Of a DNA stretch of 64,000 bases, positions 1 through 8,152 are shown one piece after another. The stretch spans positions 186,001 through 250,000 of the forward strand of contig CAZXCU010000008.1 in assembly GCA_964639245.1 (NCBI GenBank), given 5' to 3'. This DNA is from SB15 sp964639245. GTDB lineage: Bacteria; Chloroflexota; Anaerolineae; Aggregatilineales; J027. Numbering within the stretch: the stretch's first letter is position 1; every line of letters starts with the position of its first letter. Made by a program: the position numbers and the translations under genes. The notes below the pieces were generated by a model. It was not told where the DNA came from and made no database searches. It was given only the letters and a program-made list of their open reading frames with translations.

Positions 1-2
1 AT

Positions 3-164
3 GCAAAGGTCAGCTTTGGCGGGGGTGGGGGTGTCTCTTGCAACGGGGCAACCAGCACCCAATTCCACACCAACGACAGCAATCAAGGGCGGGTACAGGT
101 TTCCCTTTCGGCTGGCGATGGTGCTTACGTGAACTGGACGATCGTTTTTAGCGCCAGCAATTAA
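3..164 (+). CDS. C-terminal fragment of a glycine-rich exported-type protein
   Basis: An open frame enters from the left edge and stops with TAA at 162-164, so only the last 53 residues are visible. They contain a run of five glycines, one Cys, many Ser, Thr and Asn, and an ending with alternating hydrophobic residues (VQVSLSAGDGAYVNWTIVF) that suggests a beta-strand-rich extracytoplasmic domain. No family is recognised. The frame has no stop from position 3 and codon use resembles the neighbouring genes, but a fragment this short cannot be called with certainty. Confidence 0.45.
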   Translation, partial: AKVSFGGGGGVSCNGATSTQFHTNDSNQGRVQVSLSAGDGAYVNWTIVFSASN

Positions 165-187
165 TTTCGACAGGGTTTCACAATGGA

Positions 188-208
188 CAGGGGGGTAAAA
201 TCCCCCTG
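188..208. terminator. Short GC-rich hairpin between convergent genes
   Basis: CAGGGGG and CCCCCTG flank a TAAAAT-type loop between the partial gene ending at 164 and the minus-strand methyltransferase ending at 224. The position suits a bidirectional terminator, but there is no T-run on either side. Confidence 0.3.
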
Positions 209-223
209 CCTCTCCGCACAAAT

Positions 224-817
224 TTATGGGGTGCGTCCTATCACCGCCGTCCGATATGATTTTTCGGTTTGCTGGACGTGATGTTGAATAGCCTGAAAAC
301 CAAATTTTTGCAGCTGTTCCGCGTTACGCGCTGCCATTGCCTCGGCAGACATCGGTTTTGCACCGGGAACAGGTTGTTCATAAATTAGCAACATCCCTTC
401 TGATTTTAATACGCGCTGGATTTCTGCCATGCCACGCTGCCTATCCCCCCAGTGATGCAGGGTGTTGATAGCAAAGGCTTTGTCGAAGCTACTGGCTGCA
501 AAAGGTAAATTTTCAACCCCTGCCAGATGCAGCTCCACTTTTTTACGCGCAATCGCAGGGGCATTCCGACGGGAGGCCTGCGCCAACATCACCGATGACG
601 GGTCAACCCCCGCCACAAACCGGGCGATTTTTGCCGCTTCTTGAATCGCCACACCCGGCCCAAACCCGATTTCCAGCACGGAATCGGTAGGCGTTAAATC
701 CAGCAGTTCGATTGTCCATTGGTTGCGCTGGCGATGCGCCGAAGCCATAAACCAGCCGACCACCCACCCCAACAGGCCGCTTGGCTGATGAAATTGACGA
801 CCTAATGCTGCGAACAT
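224..817 (-). CDS. Class I SAM-dependent methyltransferase (UbiE/Methyltransf_11 type)
   Basis: This 197-residue protein has the class I methyltransferase fold signature: motif I VLEIGFGPG at about residues 47-55, an acidic second-strand end (VAGVDPSS), and a later motif with INTLHHW and MAEIQRVLKSEGMLLIYEQP near 115-150. It should transfer a methyl group from SAM to a small molecule, but the substrate cannot be read from sequence. The ATG is preceded by AAGGAG at normal spacing. It is divergent from a TetR regulator with 117 bp between them, a layout in which TetR often controls the neighbour. The hydrophobic stretch near residues 12-25 is part of the N-terminal cap, not a clear signal peptide. 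Confidence 0.85.
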   Translation of the reverse strand: MFAALGRQFHQPSGLLGWVVGWFMASAHRQRNQWTIELLDLTPTDSVLEIGFGPGVAIQEAAKIARFVAGVDPSSVMLAQASRRNAPAIARKKVELHLAGVENLPFAASSFDKAFAINTLHHWGDRQRGMAEIQRVLKSEGMLLIYEQPVPGAKPMSAEAMAARNAEQLQKFGFQAIQHHVQQTEKSYRTAVIGRTP

Positions 818-934
818 GCGCCGCTCCTTATGCTATACTACTCTCATAAGTTATAAATATTGCTCATACACGTCAACGGCGAAAAAGTTGGGGCTGTGGC
901 TTAAGCGATAAAAAGTAGAAAGTGACGCATACCC

Positions 935-1492
935 ATGAACGAACAGGACAGACGCTTTAAACGTACCGAACGCGCCCTTAAAGAAGCGGTGGTGGGGTTG
1001 GTGATTGAAAAAGGCTATGAAGCTGTCACCATTCGGGAGATTACCGATAGGGCGGATATTGCCTACGCCACTTTTTATCGGCATTACAAAACCAAAGATG
1101 AACTGCTGCTGGAATATTTAGGCGAAGTGATTGATTCGATTGAACAAACTGCCCACGATACCGCCTCCGAAAAACCGTTTTTCCAGTTAGAGGGCGAATT
1201 ATTTTTTGCCTATGTGCAGCAAAATATCGGTTTGTTCAAAGCCATTTTTGAAAGCCGCAAAATAACCCGCTATTTTGTAACACGCCTATCCGAACACATT
1301 ATGCAGGTGGGGAAGATGCGCCTTGAAGGTCTGCCGATTCCGCCGGAAATTGTCGCCAACCACATGGCTGCATCGGCGCTGGCAATGGTGGACTGGTGGG
1401 TGCAGCACAACCAGCCCCATCCCATCGCTGCCATGGCAGCCCATTATGAAAAATTGGTCATTGAATCGGTTTGGGCTGTGTCAACAGAGTAA
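935..1492 (+). CDS. TetR/AcrR-family transcriptional regulator
   Basis: The protein has 185 residues, usual for the family. The N-terminal helix-turn-helix spans about residues 10-55, with the diagnostic segments VTIREITDRADIAYATFYRHYKTKDELL. The rest is a helical ligand-binding domain of the TetR_C type, with no recognised effector. It is divergent from the methyltransferase at 224-817 and is the likely local repressor of that gene and of itself. It ends at the same point as the convergent aldolase gene, with no spacer (stop at 1492, next stop at 1493). Confidence 0.88.
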   Translation: MNEQDRRFKRTERALKEAVVGLVIEKGYEAVTIREITDRADIAYATFYRHYKTKDELLLEYLGEVIDSIEQTAHDTASEKPFFQLEGELFFAYVQQNIGLFKAIFESRKITRYFVTRLSEHIMQVGKMRLEGLPIPPEIVANHMAASALAMVDWWVQHNQPHPIAAMAAHYEKLVIESVWAVSTE

Positions 1493-2419
1493 TTACACAG
1501 GCGCAGCGACTTTTTTCCGCCAATCTGTTCCATACGCCGCACAGAGTTCGCCCAATTCTTGAATCCGCCGTGCGGCTTCGGTAGCCAGAAATTCATCCCG
1601 CGATTCGCCTTGCAGCGTGACCGCTTCGGCCCAGACCGCCCGCCCGACAATTACCCCGCTTGCACCCGCTTTGCACGCCATTTCGGTTTGACGGCAGAAG
1701 GTCGGATAATCCACCCCCGCGCTGAGGAGTGTCCACGGTACAGAAGAGGCAGCGTTGACTTCGGCAAGTGCCGCCGCCCATGTCGATTCATCGGCATCGG
1801 GGTTCAGGGGAAATTCGAGTTTGAGAATGTCCACCCCCATCGCGCTGAAATTTTTAGCCGCCTGTACCACCAAACGTTGTTTTTCCGCGTTGCTCAACGG
1901 GGTGTTCACATCCAATGAATAGACAATCGGTTCTAAAAAGAGAGGGAGTTCATACTGCTGGCACTGCGCCACAATCTCCGCCACCAGCGCATGTTTTTTG
2001 GGAGCAACTTCGGCCTCATGGTTGTAATAAAGCAGGAATTTTACGCCTGTCCCGCCCATTTTTTTGATATGCGCCACCGACCAATCGGGAATAAACTCGG
2101 TTTCCCGCAGGGAAGGGTGAAGATCATAATTGGTGACTTCCAACGGCGCGAGTAAGCCCATCTGTCCGTGAATGATACCAGTGGCAATGCCACGGCGGAT
2201 GCCATATTCCGGGTCAGTTAGCACCGCGCTGGCATGGGGAAGCAGGTGGCGCATGACTTGCTGTTTAAATGCCGAAAAATCCGCGTCGCTAAGCGGCACA
2301 GAAGCATGTTGGTTGAGGCTGTTTAACAAATTCGCCCGATGGTCAATTGCCAACACCACAAAATGCCCGTTCGGAGTGCTGGACTGCATCAAGTGGCGAT
2401 AGGTTCCAAACTGTGTCAT
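1493..2419 (-). CDS. Class I aldolase, LacD/YihT/DUF2090-like (probable DKGP or tagatose-bisphosphate aldolase)
   Basis: A TIM-barrel class I aldolase of about 308 residues. Visible family features are the start FVVLAIDHRANL, the strand GVKFLLYYN, the presumed Schiff-base lysine in DILKLEFPL, and the phosphate-binding end GASGVIVGRAVWAEAV. Related enzymes cleave tagatose-1,6-bisphosphate, sulfofructose-1-phosphate, or, as the C-terminal DUF2090 domain of some IolC proteins, 5-dehydro-2-deoxygluconate-6-phosphate. Because the divergent neighbours are iolA, iolC and iolB, and this IolC lacks an aldolase domain, I infer it supplies the IolJ step, giving DHAP and malonate semialdehyde. The ATG at 2419 is preferred to 2494 because the family alignment begins there. 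Confidence 0.72.
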   Translation of the reverse strand: MTQFGTYRHLMQSSTPNGHFVVLAIDHRANLLNSLNQHASVPLSDADFSAFKQQVMRHLLPHASAVLTDPEYGIRRGIATGIIHGQMGLLAPLEVTNYDLHPSLRETEFIPDWSVAHIKKMGGTGVKFLLYYNHEAEVAPKKHALVAEIVAQCQQYELPLFLEPIVYSLDVNTPLSNAEKQRLVVQAAKNFSAMGVDILKLEFPLNPDADESTWAAALAEVNAASSVPWTLLSAGVDYPTFCRQTEMACKAGASGVIVGRAVWAEAVTLQGESRDEFLATEAARRIQELGELCAAYGTDWRKKVAAPV

Positions 2420-2514
2420 TAGAAAAATGCCTTTTGTAAAAATTTGCCCCACCATTATATGCCTTCTGTGGGGTTGGGGGGTAAAATAGGGCAAAAATTC
2501 AACAGAGTGTCACA

Positions 2515-3990
2515 ATGGCAGCAGAAAAACTCAAAAATTTTGTTAATGGGCAGTGGCATTATGCCCAAGCGAATGACCATCTCCCGATTGTCAACCCCGC
2601 AACCGCCGTCCAGATGGCGGAAGTACCGCTTTCGCCTGCAGAAGAAGTCCACGCGGCAGTAGAAGCCGCCCAAACCGCCTTTTATGAATGGCGACGCACC
2701 CCCGCCGGAGACAGAATTCAATTTTTGTTCCGCCTGAAAGCCCTGATGGAAGAACACATTAACGACATCGCCCGTACCATCACCGATGAATGTGGCAAAA
2801 CCTTCAAGGAAAGCGTGGCAGAAATGCGGCGCGGGATTGAAAATATTGAAGTGGCTTGCGGCATCCCGATTTTGATGCAGGGCTACAACAATGAAGACAT
2901 CGCTAGCGGGATTGATGAGCATATGTTCCGTCAACCCCTGGGGGTGGTCGCCGCGATTACCCCATTTAATTTTCCCGGCATGATTCCCCTGTGGTTTTTG
3001 CCCTACGCGGTTGCAACGGGCAACTGCTTCATCCTCAAACCAAGCGAAAAAGTCCCCATGACCAGCCAGAAAATGTTCGCGCTGATCGAACAGGCGGGTT
3101 TCCCCAAAGGCGTTTTACAACTGGTCAATGGCGGGAAAGAAACCGTCAATGCCCTGCTGGATCACCCCAAAGTCAAGGCGATTAGTTTTGTCGGTTCAAC
3201 CCCCGTCGCCAAATATATTTACAGCCGTGCCAGCGCCAACGGCAAACGGGCGCAGTGTCAGGGCGGGGCCAAAAATCCTGTCGTGATTATGCCGGACGCG
3301 GATATTGACATGACCACGCGCATCATGGCGGATTCGGCCTTCGGGTGTGCGGGGCAGCGCTGTTTAGCCGCGTCGGTGGCTGTGACGGTTGGTGAAGCTC
3401 GTCATACCTTTACCGAAAGCATTGCCGATGCTGCCGCCAATCGGATTGTGGGCTACGGCATGAACGACGAAGTACAGATGGGGCCGGTCATTTCGCCGGA
3501 AAGCAAAACCCGCATTGAGCAGTTGATTCAAGCCGGGGCGAACGAAGGCGCAACCGTGCTGGTAGACGGACGCAACAAAAAGGTCAACGGTTACGAGGAA
3601 GGTAATTTTGTCTTTCCCACCATTTTAGACGGAGTGCCGCCGCAGAGCGACATAGCGAAAACGGAGATTTTTGGCCCGGTCTTGAGCCTGATGCACGCCA
3701 ACACGATTGCCGAAGCGGTGGAAATCGTCAACAACCGTTCCTTCGGGAATATGGCCTGTATTTTTACCAGCAGTGGCGCAACCGCCCGTCAATTCCGTTA
3801 TGAAGTGGACGCGGGCAATGTGGGGATTAATATTGGTGTGGCTGCACCGATGGCCTTTTTCCCGTTCAGTGGTTGGAACGAAAGTTTCTTTGGTGATTTA
3901 CATGCTCAATCGCATCACGGAGTCGAATTTTATACGCAAACCAAAGTCGTGGTCGAACGCTGGCCGCGTGAATGGAATCGCCAGTTTTAA
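2515..3990 (+). CDS. iolA: Methylmalonate/malonate-semialdehyde dehydrogenase (CoA-acylating)
   Basis: A full-length 491-residue aldehyde dehydrogenase. It has the MMSDH signatures: ITPFNFPGMIPLW near 148-160, CQGGAKNPVVIMPDAD near 248-263 in place of the usual ELGGK (the general-base Glu is absent, as in CoA-acylating members), and GCAGQRCLA with catalytic Cys283. It converts malonate semialdehyde, NAD+ and CoA to acetyl-CoA and CO2, the last step of inositol breakdown; the homologous MmsA acts in valine catabolism. The neighbouring iolC, iolB and aldolase favour the inositol role. It is divergent from the aldolase across a roughly 95 bp shared promoter region. Confidence 0.92.
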   Translation: MAAEKLKNFVNGQWHYAQANDHLPIVNPATAVQMAEVPLSPAEEVHAAVEAAQTAFYEWRRTPAGDRIQFLFRLKALMEEHINDIARTITDECGKTFKESVAEMRRGIENIEVACGIPILMQGYNNEDIASGIDEHMFRQPLGVVAAITPFNFPGMIPLWFLPYAVATGNCFILKPSEKVPMTSQKMFALIEQAGFPKGVLQLVNGGKETVNALLDHPKVKAISFVGSTPVAKYIYSRASANGKRAQCQGGAKNPVVIMPDADIDMTTRIMADSAFGCAGQRCLAASVAVTVGEARHTFTESIADAAANRIVGYGMNDEVQMGPVISPESKTRIEQLIQAGANEGATVLVDGRNKKVNGYEEGNFVFPTILDGVPPQSDIAKTEIFGPVLSLMHANTIAEAVEIVNNRSFGNMACIFTSSGATARQFRYEVDAGNVGINIGVAAPMAFFPFSGWNESFFGDLHAQSHHGVEFYTQTKVVVERWPREWNRQF

Positions 3991-4009
3991 GATTTGACCT
4001 CACCCCCAA

Positions 4010-4034
4010 CCCCTCTCCAACCTGTGGAGAGGGG
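4010..4034. repeat. GC-rich hairpin repeat, REP-like
   Basis: CCCCTCTCCA at 4010-4019 pairs perfectly with TGGAGAGGGG at 4025-4034, after a CCTCACCCCCAA lead-in. The same hairpin type recurs in many intergenic spaces of the window. Here it lies between iolA and iolC and could also protect or end the iolA transcript. Confidence 0.7.
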
Positions 4035-4124
4035 AATTTGAAAGCACACGATGCGAGACGTTCGCCCCTACAAGAAAAGACTGATGACAGTAAACGGTCT
4101 ACTGAGAACTAAAAAGGATTTTTG

Positions 4125-5075
4125 ATGACTTTAGACATTCTTTCGATGGGACGGCTGGCGGTTGACCTGTACGCCAATGAAATCGGGGTCACACTGGCAA
4201 ACGTCCAGAGTTTTAATGTGTACGCGGGGGGCTGTCCCACGAATGTAGCGGTTGGCACACGACGACTCGGCTTGAACGTCGGTATGTTGAGCCGCATCGG
4301 GACGGACGGCCTCAGCGACGGCTTAATTCAATTCCTGCAAAAAGAAGGAATCCACACGGATACGGTGGTGCGCGATCCCGACCATCTGACAGGGTTGGCA
4401 TTTTTGAGCATTTTACCGCCGGAAACCTTTCCCCTTGTCTACTATCGGCCTGATCCGGCGGATTTATACTTGACGCTCGATGATATTGCCCATGCACCGA
4501 TTGAAACGAGCAAAGTGTTGTTCATTTCCGGCACCGGACTCAGCGCTGATCCCTCCCGTGCAACGACGCTTGCCGCCATGGAACGGGCAAAAACGGCTGG
4601 AACAACCGTTGCGCTGGATTTAGATTTGCGGAAAACGCTCTGGAAAGATTTACGGACTTATGGCGTGAATATGCGTTCGGCCTGTCCTCTGGTGGATATT
4701 ATTATCGGGACAGAAGATGAAATTACCTCGGCGGCGGATCAATCGGAAGTTGAAGCGGCGGTTGAAGTCCTGATAAAAATGGCGGGCAAAGCGGTTGCGG
4801 TCAAACGCGGGCAGGCGGGGTCAGAAATTTTCACCCCTGATGGTCAGATTCACCGTGCCAAGCCATTCAAGGTCGAGGTATTGAACGTGCTAGGGGCAGG
4901 CGATGCGTGGGCCAGCGGCTTTTTATTCGGCTATTTGAAAGGATGGGACTGGGCAAAATGTGCGCGGTTCGGTAATGCTACCGGTGCGATCATCGTCACC
5001 CGCCACGCCTGTGCGAATGATATGCCCTTTCATGCCGATGTGATGCAGTTTATTGAATCACAAGGGGGATTCTGA
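4125..5075 (+). CDS. iolC: 5-dehydro-2-deoxygluconokinase (PfkB/ribokinase family)
   Basis: A single-domain PfkB kinase of 316 residues. It has the N-terminal signature GGCPTNVAVGTRRLGL and the C-terminal anion-hole signature VLNVLGAGDAWASGFLFG with the catalytic Asp. It phosphorylates 5-dehydro-2-deoxy-D-gluconate at O6 in the inositol pathway. IolC proteins are often fused to a C-terminal aldolase domain; this one ends right after the kinase, so the separate LacD-like aldolase nearby fits the missing step. ATG 4125 follows AAAAAGGA; the upstream TTG is one codon earlier and less likely. It overlaps iolB by one base (TGATG). Confidence 0.9.
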   Translation: MTLDILSMGRLAVDLYANEIGVTLANVQSFNVYAGGCPTNVAVGTRRLGLNVGMLSRIGTDGLSDGLIQFLQKEGIHTDTVVRDPDHLTGLAFLSILPPETFPLVYYRPDPADLYLTLDDIAHAPIETSKVLFISGTGLSADPSRATTLAAMERAKTAGTTVALDLDLRKTLWKDLRTYGVNMRSACPLVDIIIGTEDEITSAADQSEVEAAVEVLIKMAGKAVAVKRGQAGSEIFTPDGQIHRAKPFKVEVLNVLGAGDAWASGFLFGYLKGWDWAKCARFGNATGAIIVTRHACANDMPFHADVMQFIESQGGF

Positions 5076-5902
5076 TGGCAACTTTAAAATTTCAGTATAC
5101 ACCTGCGTCGGGTTTGCAAAATGTGGTTTCGCCACAGAACAGCGATTTAAAATACATCAGTCTAAAAGTTTTAACGCTGCAAAAAGGTGAAAGTTATCAG
5201 GGCAATTCCGGCGGGGAAGAAATCGCGCTGGTACTTATCACGGGCAGCGCTACCATCAAAACCGATGGGCAGTCGTGGGCGAACATTGGCGGGCGGAAAA
5301 GTGTCTTTGAGCGTCCGGCTTATGTGGTGTACATCCCCTGCCAGACCGATTTTGAAATCACTGCACTCTCCGATTTAGAAGTGGCGATGGGCGGAGCAGT
5401 ATCAGATAAAGCGGCGACCCCCGCGTTGATTACACCGGATATGGCACGTTATGAACGACGCGGCATCTGGAATTGGGAACGGCACATTTACGATTTAATC
5501 ACCGCCCATAACCCCGTGTCGCAGCGTTTGTATATCATCGAAGTGTTGACCCCACCCGGTCATTGGTCAAGTGTCCCGCCGCACAAACACGACGAGGACA
5601 ATTTGCCTTACGAAAGCGCCAACGAAGAAATTTATTTTTATAAATTTAAACCCGAACAGGGCTTTGGCTTCCAGCGGGTGTATACCAATGATGGCACATT
5701 GGATGAAGCGGTGCTGGCAACCCACAACTGCGCGATTATCCAGCCCAAAGGCTATCATCCAGTGGCGAATCATCCCGGTTATCAGATGTATTATTTGAAC
5801 ATCATCGCCGGGGAACATCGCGCCCTGATTCCCTTTGATGACCCGCAGCACGCATGGGTCAAGGATGTGGAACAGGTCATCAAAATACGGCAAAATCAAT
5901 AA
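5075..5902 (+). CDS. iolB: 5-deoxy-glucuronate isomerase
   Basis: A 275-residue bicupin. The metal-binding block PPHKHD near 168-173, followed by the run with EIYFYKF and GFGFQRVYT, is diagnostic for IolB, as is the late YHPVANHPGYQMYYLNIIAG segment. It isomerises 5-deoxy-D-glucuronate to 5-dehydro-2-deoxy-D-gluconate, the substrate of IolC. It is translationally coupled to iolC through the TGATG overlap. The earlier enzymes (IolG, IolE, IolD) are not in the window. Confidence 0.93.
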   Translation: MATLKFQYTPASGLQNVVSPQNSDLKYISLKVLTLQKGESYQGNSGGEEIALVLITGSATIKTDGQSWANIGGRKSVFERPAYVVYIPCQTDFEITALSDLEVAMGGAVSDKAATPALITPDMARYERRGIWNWERHIYDLITAHNPVSQRLYIIEVLTPPGHWSSVPPHKHDEDNLPYESANEEIYFYKFKPEQGFGFQRVYTNDGTLDEAVLATHNCAIIQPKGYHPVANHPGYQMYYLNIIAGEHRALIPFDDPQHAWVKDVEQVIKIRQNQ

Positions 5903-5959
5903 TGTCCCTGTATTCGTGGACGGTCAAACGAATCATAGGTGATAAGGAAAGTCAAAAAC

Positions 5960-7294
5960 ATGACATCTCAATTTTCGATTGTGTATACACCGCAGGGTCG
6001 TCAACTGCGGGTTGAAGGGGCTTTGCCCGATGGCTTGCAAGGGGAAAAAATCGAAGGTGGCTATCTTTGCCCCACCGATGAACGTAACGCCGCCGCCATC
6101 CGACAAATTTTGACATGGAGCGCCCCCCAGCGTGTCGGATTAAAAAAATCGGTAGGGCTGGGGGATCGCTTGGGCATCGCCACACCCGGACATTTACGGG
6201 CTGTCCGCGAAGGGGATATGTTTCCGGTGCTGGTGCAGCAATCCATGCGCGAAATGGAACGCGCCCGCCGCAGCGCCCGCCGTGTGCTGGATGATGTGAC
6301 ATGGGGGGTGATTGAGGCGAATTATCAGGAGGGCTATGCCTGTGACGCTGACCACCTGAAAACCACCGCCGATATTGATATTTGTGCCGACGCGGGGTAT
6401 ATCGGCTACACGCTTGACCCCGGTCAATATGTCGATGACGCAGCAGATACAGCAGAAAAAGCCGAGCTGGTCGCCAAAATCGCCGCGCTGGATTGGGAAC
6501 AGTTGCAATCCACGCCCGCAGCCCACCACGCCCTGTATCAAGGCCACGATGAAATGGAATATTTACGGGCGCTGGCGAAATATGGCGGGGCAATCGCGCA
6601 TGTGGCTAACCTGAACAATCATCTGATTCAACGGTTGGGCAACGGCAATTTTGATTTAGAAGTGTCAGTGGATGAAACCGCCTCTGTCACGACGATTTTT
6701 CAGCACAAATTTATCGTGCTGGAACTTAAACGCTTGCTGATTGATTTCATTGGAATTGCGCCGCGTTTTCCCGGTGATTTTGAAAAAGGTGTGGATTATA
6801 TTGGCAATCTGGCGGCTTTTGAAGCGGCCTACGAACAACATGCCCAGCTTGCCCGTGACCTCGGCGGCTACAAATTAAGCATCCACAGCGGCAGCGACAA
6901 ATTCAGCGTGTATCCGATTATCGCCAAACACAGCGGCGAGAAAGTCCATCTCAAAACGTCCGGCACCAGTTGGGTCGAGGCGCTGCGGGTGATTGCCAGC
7001 AAAAATCCTGACCTGTTCAAAAAACTGCTTGCTTTGGCGATGGAAGGCTACCCCCAGAACCGTGCCAGTTATCATGTCAGCGGCAAGGCGGAAAATATCC
7101 CACAGGTCAGCGATGCGGATTTATCCACGCTGCTTGACCAATTCGACGCACGCGAAGTATTGCATGTGTCGTTTGGGCCAGCCTTAGCCCATTTTTATGA
7201 GGAAATTTACGCGGTGCTGAACGCCAACTTGGAAACGTATTGGCAAATTCTGCACGCGCATTTCAATCGGCATATTCAGCCGTTCAAAAAATAA
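5960..7294 (+). CDS. uxaE: Tagaturonate epimerase (UxaE-type)
   Basis: A cytosolic protein of 444 residues matching the UxaE family, with the conserved stretches SVGLGDRLGIATPGHL, the acidic DADHLKT near residue 135, and GGYKLSIHSGSDKFSVYP near 290-310. UxaE interconverts D-tagaturonate and D-fructuronate, an alternative to the UxaB/UxuB route in galacturonate catabolism. It follows iolB by 57 bases and is probably in the same transcript. ATG 5960 follows AAGGAAA at good spacing and is preferred to the ATG at 5939. Its presence beside iol genes suggests combined use of inositol and uronates; the exact substrate here is inferred. Confidence 0.8.
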   Translation: MTSQFSIVYTPQGRQLRVEGALPDGLQGEKIEGGYLCPTDERNAAAIRQILTWSAPQRVGLKKSVGLGDRLGIATPGHLRAVREGDMFPVLVQQSMREMERARRSARRVLDDVTWGVIEANYQEGYACDADHLKTTADIDICADAGYIGYTLDPGQYVDDAADTAEKAELVAKIAALDWEQLQSTPAAHHALYQGHDEMEYLRALAKYGGAIAHVANLNNHLIQRLGNGNFDLEVSVDETASVTTIFQHKFIVLELKRLLIDFIGIAPRFPGDFEKGVDYIGNLAAFEAAYEQHAQLARDLGGYKLSIHSGSDKFSVYPIIAKHSGEKVHLKTSGTSWVEALRVIASKNPDLFKKLLALAMEGYPQNRASYHVSGKAENIPQVSDADLSTLLDQFDAREVLHVSFGPALAHFYEEIYAVLNANLETYWQILHAHFNRHIQPFKK

Positions 7295-7299
7295 CGTGA

Positions 7300-7343
7300 G
7301 GGGCGAGTCGCCTAGACCCGTTCGGTGTACTCGCCCCGGTTTT
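7300..7343 (+). terminator. Intrinsic terminator after uxaE
   Basis: GGGGCGAGT at 7300-7308 pairs with ACTCGCCCC at 7329-7337, followed by GGTTTT. It ends the iolA-iolC-iolB-uxaE cluster just before the GNAT gene. Confidence 0.65.
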
Positions 7344-7353
7344 GGAGAACCAC

Positions 7354-8112
7354 ATGTTTTCTTATCCCCTTACCCGTACTAATCGCCTCACCCTAGCACG
7401 CGCCTTTGCCACCGTTCCTGCTGTGGACATTTCCATGTCCTGTGTTATTGAAGACCAGATGGGGGAAGCATGGGTCGACTCGCTGGAAAATCCGCAATTT
7501 TTTAGAGTTGAGCAGGATCATTTTTTCTGCTATTTTGCGGGAAATTTTGATACAGAAGCAGGTCGTAATTTTTTAAGCCAGACTCCCGGCGGAAGAATGC
7601 TTATGGCGGGGTCAAATGGGTGGGTAGCCCCGGCTGAATCCGTTTTTGGCGAACGGCTAATTCCCATCACCCGCTATCAGTATTCCTCCGTGTCACTTTC
7701 TGTGGAGCATCTCCAAACACTGGCAGCGCAGAATACACACACACCAGAAGTCAAACGGGTGGATGCCGCCCTCGCCAGCCTTCAGAGTCCCTACCTTGAA
7801 ATCGGGGCATTCGACTCGCCAGAGGATTTTTTTCAACGTGGCGTTGGCTTTTTCCTGATGAAAGCCGACAAAATTATCGGTGGGGCGTATGCCTCGCTGG
7901 TGTGCAGTAATGCAATTGAAGTCAGCATTGTGGTTGACCCGGATTACCGTCGTCAAGGTGTGGCGACGGCACTGTCCTGCCAGCTTTTGCTCTGGTGTTT
8001 AAATCACCATCTCGCGCCGCATTGGGATGCAGCTAATGAAGAATCATGCAGTTTGGCGGAAAAATTAGGCTATCAAAATAAGCAAGCCTATCGCGCCTAC
8101 TTTTTGAAGTAA
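7354..8112 (+). CDS. GNAT-family N-acetyltransferase
   Basis: A 252-residue protein with a large N-terminal region and a C-terminal GNAT core. The acetyl-CoA pyrophosphate-binding motif is IVVDPDYRRQGVATALSCQLL near residues 190-210, followed by the usual ending with SLAEKLGYQNKQAYRAYFLK. The overall form is like the GNAT_acetyltran family related to zwittermicin-resistance acetyltransferases. The acceptor is unknown. ATG 7354 has GGAG upstream, so the TTG four codons earlier is not needed. It stands alone between two terminators. Confidence 0.82.
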   Translation: MFSYPLTRTNRLTLARAFATVPAVDISMSCVIEDQMGEAWVDSLENPQFFRVEQDHFFCYFAGNFDTEAGRNFLSQTPGGRMLMAGSNGWVAPAESVFGERLIPITRYQYSSVSLSVEHLQTLAAQNTHTPEVKRVDAALASLQSPYLEIGAFDSPEDFFQRGVGFFLMKADKIIGGAYASLVCSNAIEVSIVVDPDYRRQGVATALSCQLLLWCLNHHLAPHWDAANEESCSLAEKLGYQNKQAYRAYFLK

Positions 8113-8117
8113 ACGAA

Positions 8118-8140
8118 GTGGCCTATGAGGATTAGGCCAC
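8118..8140. terminator. Bidirectional terminator between convergent genes
   Basis: GTGGCCTA at 8118-8125 pairs with TAGGCCAC at 8133-8140 around a 7-base loop, between the GNAT gene and the minus-strand PA14 gene. Confidence 0.6.
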
Positions 8141-8152
8141 CTCACTTAATGT

